Below are positions 46,678 to 53,059 of a DNA stretch of 53,059 bases, in pieces. The notes beneath the pieces are model-generated. The model did not search any database. It was not told the origin of the DNA and worked only from the letters and a program-made list of their open reading frames with translations. The position numbers were made by a program, and so were the translations under genes. The stretch covers positions 1 through 53,059 of the forward strand of contig NZ_FOTK01000041.1 of assembly GCF_900114535.1 (NCBI RefSeq), read 5' to 3'. This DNA comes from Methylobacterium pseudosasicola. GTDB lineage: Bacteria > Pseudomonadota > Alphaproteobacteria > Rhizobiales > Beijerinckiaceae. Position 1 is the stretch's first letter. Each line of letters starts with the position of its first letter.

Positions 46678-48570
46678 ATGCCGGGTGGAATGGGCGGCGG
46701 ACAAAGCTCCACGCAGAGCTCGACGCAGGTTGCGACCAAGACGCCCTGGGATCCGGCTATTCCGGGTTTGCAGCAGTCGCTTACGGACGCAAAGACCCTC
46801 TACAACGCGGGCATCGGCAGCCAGATCTACGGCGGCCAGCGGGTCGCGGACTTCTCGCAGAACCAGCAGGCCGGCATCCAGAGCACGATGGACCAGGCGG
46901 CGTCCGACAATGCCGGCGGGATCGGGACCAGCTACCTGCAGAACCTGTTGGGCTCCAACGGCATCAGCCCAACCACGCAGCAGGGCCTCGGCATGCTGGC
47001 CGCTGTCCCGAACGTCGACACCTCGCGTTTGTCCAGCCTCGCTGATTCCATCGGCAGCGCGTCGAACCCGATCAATCGAACTGCCAACGATTTCATGTCG
47101 GGCGCCCGGGATCTGACTACGATCCCGCAGCTCCAGGGCCTGTTCAACCAGACCCAGGCGCCGAGCTACGCCGAGCAGAACTTGGCGGGCGTGGCCCGGG
47201 GCGACTACCTCGACCCGACCCAGAACAAGATCTTCCAGAACCTCGTCGACACCTCCTCCCACAACGCGCTCCAGGCGCAGAAGGAGGCGTTCGCGGCCTC
47301 CGGGCGGTACGGGTCCGGCAGTTTTGCCGGAGCGGCCAACAAGGCGGTCAACGACACACAGAGCCAGCTTTACGCCAACCAGTACAACACCGAGCGGGCC
47401 AATCAGGCGTCGGCCAACAGCCAGATGGATGCGGCGATGCAGGGGCGGCTGGGGCTGGGCCAGAGCATCACCAACGACATCTCGAACGTTCAGAACACCA
47501 ACAACCAGAACCGGCTGGCCGGCGCCGGGATCGGGCAGGCCCAGCAGGCGGCGCAGGCCGGCGTGCTCGGTCAGGTGCTCGACGGTGACGAGTTCAACTC
47601 CAACCTCGGAGTGACGAAGGCGCAGGGGTTCATCGGGGCCGGGCAGCAGGGCACCAGTGCCGCCAATCAGGCCGCGGGGCTGCTGCCGTCCGTGGATGCG
47701 CTGCGCTACGCGCCCGCCTCGAACCTGCTTCAGGTCGGCGGGCTGCAGCAACAGCAGAACCAAGCCGGCCTCGATGCGGCCCAGCAGTACTTCCAGGACA
47801 CCCAGACGGTGCCGTGGCAGGCGCTCGGCCAGTATGCCGCCTATCCATTGGCAGTCGGCTCACAAGGCGGACAGACCGTCACCCAGGGCACCAGTCAGAC
47901 CAAGACGAGCGGCGTCAGCCCGCTGCAGTCGATCCTGGGCCTGGGAACGTCGTTGCTGGGGCTCGGCACGGGGGCGGGCAACTCAACCTTGGGCGGCACC
48001 CTGCTTGGCGGTTTGTTCGGCTCGGATGAGCGTCTGAAAGAAGATATCCGCCCGGTCGGCGAGCTGCACGACGGTCAGCCTGTCTATGCCTATCGCTACA
48101 AGGGCGATCCGCGGACCCAGATCGGCCTCCTGGCCCACGAGGTGGCCGAGAAGAACCCGGATGCCGTTGGGCCGATCGGCCTCGGCGATCTCCTGGGCGT
48201 CGACTACGGCAAGGCGACGGACAAGTCCGCCCAGATGGGCGCCAAGGGCAAGCGGAAGGGCAAGGGCAGTCAGTCGGGCGGATCCTCGCCGGCAGCACCT
48301 CCGGCCGAGCCGCCCCGCATGACCATCATCATGTCGGATCAGTCGGGCGCCGGGCCGGGGCTGGGCAATGCCTCCGGTCAGGGCCTCCCCGCGGACGGTC
48401 TCGGCGGCCTCATGGCCGCACTGATGGCCAGCGACATGCGCTCCGGCTCTGCCCCACCGTCCGGCCTCCTCGCGCACGCCCTGCAGGCGGTGATCCCGCG
48501 GGAGCCCGAGCCGGTCCGCACCGGCGCCCCGAAGCATCAGACCCGCGGCAAGCGCCGCGAGGCGGCTTGA
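46678..48570 (+). CDS. phage tail-fibre protein with S74 chaperone-type C-terminus
   Basis: 630 residues from MPGGMGGGQSSTQSSTQVAT. The first ~440 residues are Gln/Asn/Ala/Gly-rich and fibrous. SDERLKEDIRPVGELHDGQPVYAYRYKGDPRTQIGLLAHEVAEKNPDAVG near residues 455-510 is the S74 intramolecular chaperone signature (S-D-x-R-x-K-x-x-I ... GLxAxEV), which trimerises and cleaves off tail fibres. It is followed by another ~120 residues, so it is not strictly C-terminal. Late structural gene. Good coupling to the genes before (2 bases) and after. Confidence 0.8.
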   Translation: MPGGMGGGQSSTQSSTQVATKTPWDPAIPGLQQSLTDAKTLYNAGIGSQIYGGQRVADFSQNQQAGIQSTMDQAASDNAGGIGTSYLQNLLGSNGISPTTQQGLGMLAAVPNVDTSRLSSLADSIGSASNPINRTANDFMSGARDLTTIPQLQGLFNQTQAPSYAEQNLAGVARGDYLDPTQNKIFQNLVDTSSHNALQAQKEAFAASGRYGSGSFAGAANKAVNDTQSQLYANQYNTERANQASANSQMDAAMQGRLGLGQSITNDISNVQNTNNQNRLAGAGIGQAQQAAQAGVLGQVLDGDEFNSNLGVTKAQGFIGAGQQGTSAANQAAGLLPSVDALRYAPASNLLQVGGLQQQQNQAGLDAAQQYFQDTQTVPWQALGQYAAYPLAVGSQGGQTVTQGTSQTKTSGVSPLQSILGLGTSLLGLGTGAGNSTLGGTLLGGLFGSDERLKEDIRPVGELHDGQPVYAYRYKGDPRTQIGLLAHEVAEKNPDAVGPIGLGDLLGVDYGKATDKSAQMGAKGKRKGKGSQSGGSSPAAPPAEPPRMTIIMSDQSGAGPGLGNASGQGLPADGLGGLMAALMASDMRSGSAPPSGLLAHALQAVIPREPEPVRTGAPKHQTRGKRREAA

Positions 48571-48581
48571 GGAGGAGCGCC

Positions 48582-48860
48582 GTGGATCACCTCGACGTGG
48601 CTGAGCCCCCGCAGAACGCCCCCGCCGACCTGTCGGGCTTGTCCGATCTGGAAATGCGGACGCTGGCCTGCCGGACCGAACTGGCGACCCTGTTCCGGGC
48701 GATCCAGGGCGTCGCCGGCCTCGCCGCGACCAACCTGGAAGCTGGCGGCTCGGTCCAAGAATTGGTCGCGCTGTTCAGCACCCTCGGCCAGCTCGATCGG
48801 CAGGCCAGCGACGATGCCGAGCGCTACGGCGCCCTTCTCTCTTCGGCGGGGTCGGCGTGA
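48582..48860 (+). CDS. small phage late protein
   Basis: 92 residues, GTG start after GAGGAG. DLEMRTLACRTELATLFRAIQGVAGLAATNLEAGGSVQELVALFSTLGQLDRQASDDAERY is all-helical. It lies between the tail fibre and a large virion protein; chaperone or minor structural role possible. No family recognised. Confidence 0.6.
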   Translation: MDHLDVAEPPQNAPADLSGLSDLEMRTLACRTELATLFRAIQGVAGLAATNLEAGGSVQELVALFSTLGQLDRQASDDAERYGALLSSAGSA

Positions 48861-48904
48861 TGGCCGGCAGCCCGCCCCTCTCCTCGTACCGATAGGTGCC
48901 GCCC

Positions 48905-50896
48905 ATGGCTTCCGGTTTCGGCTCGCTCCCGATGTTCGACAACCTGTCAGCCGCCGACATGGCGGACCTGCTGCAGCGCCTGAACATCGGGCAGCAGGAT
49001 CAGCGCGACAGCGGCATGCAGCCCGGCACGCAGGGGCAGCCGCCGCAGGCCGGGCCGGTCGGCCTCGGCGATCTCCTCGGCGGCGCCGGCCACAGCGCGC
49101 CGCCCGTCGCCATGAGCGAGGCGGATGCGCAGCGCTTAGAAAGGCAGCAGGCCGGTCCGCAGGATCTTGCGGCGCTGGGCGGGAGTCCTGCCGATAGGTT
49201 GCTGTTTGATCGCGCTGGTTTCGGCGGGGGTGCCAACGGCTTCACGGGCACGTCGGGCGCGACCCTGCCGGATGCCTTCGCCGCGCGTCCGACGCCCCTG
49301 CCGCCCGGCCGGCCGAGCGATGCCGACCTGATGGTGCAGCCCGCGGCTACCGGATCGGTCTCGGGCATGAACCCGACCCCAGTTCCGCCCGGAGGTCGCC
49401 CGCCTGCCCGGGATGCGGAATACGGGCGTGGTGTCACCGATAGCGCCGGCACCTCGTCTGCGGCGCAGATGATGCCCGTGAACAGCTTCGATCCGCTCAC
49501 GGGCCAGCCGGTCTCGGGCACGCCGCGCCCGATCGGCGGGCAGCAGGCGCCGGCCTCGCCGTTCGGCGGCAACCCGGCGGTTCCGGCCACGAGTGCCCAG
49601 ACCGGGAGCATGATGGATCGGTTCCGCCAGGGCGTTGGCGCGACAAACCCCGCCATCGGCGATCTGCTGTTTCACCTCGGCATCGGCATCGCCAGCAATC
49701 GCGGCATCGGCCCCGGCATCGCTGCGGGCCTGCAGAGCTACGGCACCAGCCAGGCCGGCTCCACCAAGCAGCTCTTGGAGCAGTACAAGCTTCAGCAGGA
49801 GATCCAGGGGCAGCAGGACACCTACAACCACCTGACCCAGAACCTGAAGCTGGATCCGACGACCGCACGGGCAGCGATGCGCAATTCGACGCTGCTCACG
49901 AACGTGCTGGCCCAGGCCAAGCCGAACCTGCAGACCATCGGGGGGCAGATCTACGACCTGAACAAGAACGGCGGCGTGCCGGGCCAGGCCAACTTGGTCG
50001 GTCCGGCGGATGGGCCGCCGTCCGGGTATCGGCTCGCGGCGGACGGTAAGAGCCTTGAATTCATCCCCGGCGGTGAGGCCGACCCCGCCGTGAAGGAGCG
50101 CAATGCCCGGGCGGTCGCCACCGACAAGGAGCAGACCCCGCTCCTCGACATCGAGGCCCGGCGCAAGGTCGGCATTCCGGACAACGACACGCGGGCGGCC
50201 TGGGCCGACCCGAACGGCAAGGTCACGTTCAACGACGGGCCGCCACTGATCCAGGGCCGCCCAGGACAGACCGTCTACGAGCGCGGGTCACTGAAGCCGA
50301 TCCTGACCGTGCCCTCGGCCAAGCCGGACGGGTTCGACACGGAGACCAAGCTGCGGGGCGAGTTCTCGAAGCAGCTCGGCACCTTCGCGGACGTGCATGA
50401 CGGCTACGGTCGGCTGATCGCGGCCACGAAGCAGCGCGAGGCCAACCCCGGCTCGGTCTCGCCCGCCTCCGACATCTCCCTGGTGTTCGGCTACATGAAG
50501 ATGCTCGACCCCGGGTCCGTGGTCCGAGAGGGCGAGTACGCCACCGCCAAGAATGCCGCTGGTGTCCCCGAGCGGGTGCTGAACGCCTACAACAAGGCGC
50601 TCAGCGGCGAATTCCTGTCCGACAACCAGCGCAAGGACTTCCTCAACCAGGCGTCCGAGCTCTACGGCACCGCCCGCAAGACCGCCGAGGGCGTCGCGGA
50701 CCGCTACCGCAACCTCGCCAGCTCCTACGGCGCCGACCCGGGCCGCTCCGTCTACCTGCCGGAAGCCCCGACGCCGCCCAAGCTCGGCCAGCCGGCGCCA
50801 CAGGCTGGAGGCGCCGCTGCCCGGTATCAGGCTCTGATCCAGGGCGGCATGTCGAAGGCCGACGCCTTCGCGCAGATGCACAAGGAGGGCCTGTAG
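48905..50896 (+). CDS. large phage virion-associated protein
   Basis: 663 residues from MASGFGSLPMFDNLSAADM. The N-terminal ~230 residues are Gly/Pro/Gln-rich. The middle (NPAIGDLLFHLGIGIASNRGIGPGIAAGLQSYGTSQAGSTKQLLEQYKLQQEIQG, residues about 250-305) is helical and hydrophobic, the C-terminal half helical with a final MSKADAFAQMHKEGL. This build is common in late-operon proteins of small podovirus-like phages that enter the virion or are ejected with DNA. Function inferred from position. Confidence 0.7.
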   Translation: MASGFGSLPMFDNLSAADMADLLQRLNIGQQDQRDSGMQPGTQGQPPQAGPVGLGDLLGGAGHSAPPVAMSEADAQRLERQQAGPQDLAALGGSPADRLLFDRAGFGGGANGFTGTSGATLPDAFAARPTPLPPGRPSDADLMVQPAATGSVSGMNPTPVPPGGRPPARDAEYGRGVTDSAGTSSAAQMMPVNSFDPLTGQPVSGTPRPIGGQQAPASPFGGNPAVPATSAQTGSMMDRFRQGVGATNPAIGDLLFHLGIGIASNRGIGPGIAAGLQSYGTSQAGSTKQLLEQYKLQQEIQGQQDTYNHLTQNLKLDPTTARAAMRNSTLLTNVLAQAKPNLQTIGGQIYDLNKNGGVPGQANLVGPADGPPSGYRLAADGKSLEFIPGGEADPAVKERNARAVATDKEQTPLLDIEARRKVGIPDNDTRAAWADPNGKVTFNDGPPLIQGRPGQTVYERGSLKPILTVPSAKPDGFDTETKLRGEFSKQLGTFADVHDGYGRLIAATKQREANPGSVSPASDISLVFGYMKMLDPGSVVREGEYATAKNAAGVPERVLNAYNKALSGEFLSDNQRKDFLNQASELYGTARKTAEGVADRYRNLASSYGADPGRSVYLPEAPTPPKLGQPAPQAGGAAARYQALIQGGMSKADAFAQMHKEGL

Positions 50897-52942
50897 ATGG
50901 CCGGCGGCGTCACCTTCGATCCGGCCGAGTTCGAGGCTTTCAAGCAAGCGGCTGGCGGCCCTGCCCCGGCTGGCGCTGGCGGCTTCGACCCCTCTGAGTT
51001 CGCGGCATTCAAGGCCGAGCAGACCCGCACCGACACCGGCCGGGAGACGGGTGCGATGAATGCCGCCGCCCGCGGCCTCGTCGACGGCATCCCGGTCGCC
51101 GGCCCGTACATCCTCGGCGGCATCGACCGCGCCGACGCGGCGGCCCGCGCGTACATGGGCGGCACGGACTACGGGAGCGAGGTGGCGAAGGCGCAAGCCT
51201 ACGGAGCCGACGTGAAGGCCGCGCACCCCTACGCCAACACGGCGGGCGAGGTGGCCGGCGGCATCGTCGGGACCGCCCCCCTGATTGCCGCGGCGCCTGC
51301 CGCGTTCGGGGCAGGCACGGGCGGCCTGATCGGGCGCTCGCTGATCTCGGCCGCCAGCGGGTCGGCGCTCGGCGGCGCGGACGCCGCGGTTCGGAATGAC
51401 GGGGATTTGATAGCGGCTCGCAATGGCGCCATTGCTGGCGGCGCGCTGGGAGCGGCAGCCCCCGCTGCAGGCGCTGCCCTCGGCGCTGGGATGCGAAACT
51501 TCTACGAGATGATCGGCTCGCGGCTCGGGCCGTCGAGCGGGTTCAGTCCCGCCGCGACGCGCGTGCTGGCCGAGGACGCGGCCAACTCCGGCGGCGTCGC
51601 CCCGATCCGCTCCCGCATGGGCGAACTCGGGTCCGAGGCCATGCTGCTCGACGCCTCGCCCTCGTTCCAGGGGCAGGCGCAGGGCCTCGCGGTTCGGCCG
51701 GAGACCCGGGAGGCCGTGACGGCGCCGATCATAACCCGGGCGGGCGGTATGACCGACCGACTCGCCAGCGACATCAACGGTGCGTTCGGGCCGGCCATTA
51801 GCCCGCAGGCTGCCACCGACACCTTCGCGGCCATGCGCCAAGTGCCGAACCAGGCTATCGGCGCGGCTGTGGATGGCGCTCAGTCTCCCGTGAGCGCTCG
51901 GCCGGTTCTCGGCATGATCGACGACCGCCTGCAGACGGCGCGGGGCGCCGAGGAAACCGTGCTGCGGCGTGCCCGGGACATGCTCGCCCATACCGACCCA
52001 GAGACCGGCTGGACGACCATCGCCGATGATCCCCGCATCCTGCACAACGTGAAACAGGAGATGGATCGGGTCATCAACTACGGTGATCCTGGCCTTGGCG
52101 TGACCCCCGGGGCTCTGGCCCGGAAGGATGGCGCCGCCCAGGCGGTGCGCGGCCACCTCAACGACCTTCTGCGCGACCAGGTGCCCGGCTACGGCGCGGC
52201 CAACGACGTGTCGGCGGCGCTCGCCCGGCGCATGGAGGCCGTCGACCAGGGCTCACAGCTCCTGCGTTCCGGCCAGGGCGCGACGCCGCCCCAGGACCTC
52301 GCTCGACAGCTTGCGGGCATGCCCCAGGGTGAGCGCGACGCCATGGCGATCGGCACCCGCGGCGCCATCGACCAGGCGGTAGGCACCCGCAGGAACGACC
52401 TCGTGGCGATGCAGAACCTGCTGCAGGGCGAGGGTGGGTGGAATACCGCCAACCTCGCGCAGCTCCACGGGCAGGCGCCAGTGGACCGCGTCGTCGGCGC
52501 GGTGAACCGGGAGGCCGCGTTCGATCAGGCCAACCGCCGGATCGTCGAGGGCTCTCAGACGGCGCAGCGTGGCCAGGCGGCCGATCGGGTCGCACCTCGA
52601 ACCACGCTCGGCAACGACATCGGCGGGACGGTCGCGGGCGCGATCGGAGGCCCACAGGGCTGGGCTCTGGCGCAGGCCGGGCGTGTCGCGCGTGCCGGGA
52701 TCAACGCCGCCGGGCAGGCAGCCGACGTAGCCCGCAACCGGCAGCTCGCCGACGCGGTGACGCTCACGCAGGGCGACCGGCTTAACGCGCTGCTCTCGGC
52801 CCTTGAGGCGCGTGGGGCAATGCAGCAGCGGGCGGCGGCCTTCGGCAACCTTGCGGCACGTGGCGGGCAGGCGGCGATGCTATCTCAGGCAGATCGGGTT
52901 CGGCCCTACCTGCCGGCGGCTCTGCCTGCCTTCTCGCGGTAG
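50897..52942 (+). CDS. large phage ejection-like protein
   Basis: 681 residues, start codon directly after the preceding stop. Two N-terminal copies of FDP(A/S)EF(E/A)AFK lie at about residues 6 and 32. Residues about 110-200 form a Gly/Ala-rich membrane-active stretch (AGEVAGGIVGTAPLIAAAPAAFGAGTGGLIGRSLI, GAIAGGALGAAAPAAGAAL) of glycine-zipper type, as in proteins that cross the envelope during DNA injection. The C-terminal 400 residues are helical. Typical last large gene of the late operon; a tail lysozyme would be expected next. Confidence 0.7.
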   Translation: MAGGVTFDPAEFEAFKQAAGGPAPAGAGGFDPSEFAAFKAEQTRTDTGRETGAMNAAARGLVDGIPVAGPYILGGIDRADAAARAYMGGTDYGSEVAKAQAYGADVKAAHPYANTAGEVAGGIVGTAPLIAAAPAAFGAGTGGLIGRSLISAASGSALGGADAAVRNDGDLIAARNGAIAGGALGAAAPAAGAALGAGMRNFYEMIGSRLGPSSGFSPAATRVLAEDAANSGGVAPIRSRMGELGSEAMLLDASPSFQGQAQGLAVRPETREAVTAPIITRAGGMTDRLASDINGAFGPAISPQAATDTFAAMRQVPNQAIGAAVDGAQSPVSARPVLGMIDDRLQTARGAEETVLRRARDMLAHTDPETGWTTIADDPRILHNVKQEMDRVINYGDPGLGVTPGALARKDGAAQAVRGHLNDLLRDQVPGYGAANDVSAALARRMEAVDQGSQLLRSGQGATPPQDLARQLAGMPQGERDAMAIGTRGAIDQAVGTRRNDLVAMQNLLQGEGGWNTANLAQLHGQAPVDRVVGAVNREAAFDQANRRIVEGSQTAQRGQAADRVAPRTTLGNDIGGTVAGAIGGPQGWALAQAGRVARAGINAAGQAADVARNRQLADAVTLTQGDRLNALLSALEARGAMQQRAAAFGNLAARGGQAAMLSQADRVRPYLPAALPAFSR

Positions 52943-53059
52943 AGGAGCGCGCCGCCGGTGATCCAGAGCAGCACGAAGAATATCCAGATCCCGCCCTCGC
53001 CGATCCTGGCGGATAGCCAGTCGCCGATGCTTGGGGCCGCGGCATGCGCCGCCCATCCC
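52906..53059 (-). CDS. partial membrane protein running off the right end
   Basis: Open frame to the window end without a start, 50 residues: PSIGDWLSARIGEGGIWIFF then VLLWITGGALLYREKAGRAA and stop. One membrane helix (GIWIFFVLLWITGGALLY) followed by basic residues. It overlaps the last 37 bases of the ejection-like gene on the opposite strand. Likely the C-terminus of a small phage or host membrane protein whose start lies outside the window. Confidence 0.5.
   Translation of the reverse strand, partial: GWAAHAAAPSIGDWLSARIGEGGIWIFFVLLWITGGALLYREKAGRAAGR

Overview
The DNA is GC-rich, compact and rich in small lineage-specific genes. The mix (HWE histidine kinase, MucR/Ros regulators, Flp pilin, DUF6894, ParA/RHH plasmid partition genes) points to an alphaproteobacterium of the Hyphomicrobiales, most likely Methylobacterium or a close relative. 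That assignment rests on gene content and protein style; I could not search any database. No rRNA, tRNA, CRISPR array or intact insertion sequence was recognised.

Layout. 1-3.6 kb: phage-derived genes (tail lysozyme, PrtN-like activator, HNH-like protein). 3.7-7.1 kb: a soluble three-GAF/PAS HWE sensor kinase followed on the same strand by two single-domain response regulators. 7.3-11 kb: small hypothetical and secreted Gly/Ser-rich proteins and a MucR homologue. 11.2-13.6 kb: a MarR-like regulator and an HTH protein resembling plasmid replication initiators, with a strong hairpin in its leader. 13.8-24.6 kb: many small genes, a decayed IHF/HU gene, a divergent XRE-regulated pair with duplicated operator-like boxes, a low-GC ATPase + STAS-like (DUF4325) gene pair, an Flp pilin, and several very short membrane proteins that are easy to miss. 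24.7-27.3 kb: two copies of a Crp/Fnr regulator coupled to a small partner protein, on opposite strands. 27.8-30.9 kb: a DUF6894 protein and a Met-rich periplasmic peptide / cytochrome b / molybdopterin oxidoreductase cluster that looks like an MrpX-YedY1-YedZ1 hypochlorite-defence operon. 31.1-33.1 kb: serine recombinase, ParA and a ribbon-helix-helix partner, bracketed by iterated TAGCTACC-type repeats (probable plasmid partition/multimer resolution locus). 33.2-39.4 kb: small genes, a second MucR homologue, DUF5681 phage-type genes, PilZ, an orphan MotB and an SRPBCC protein. 39.5-53 kb: a phage module with a leftward early/replication operon (HTH protein to DUF927 primase-helicase) and a rightward late operon (S74 tail-fibre protein and two large virion/ejection-like proteins).

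How it fits together. A replication-initiator-like gene, ParA/RHH with repeat arrays, a resolvase and phage replication plus tail genes in one 53-kb piece suggest a plasmid or phage-plasmid, or a chromosomal island built from one. The late phage operon runs off the right end and a tail lysozyme gene sits at the left end, so the window may be a linearised circle. Terminase, portal and capsid genes were not seen, so any phage here is probably defective or depends on genes elsewhere. The bacterial cargo is dominated by sensing, regulation and envelope/oxidative-stress functions.
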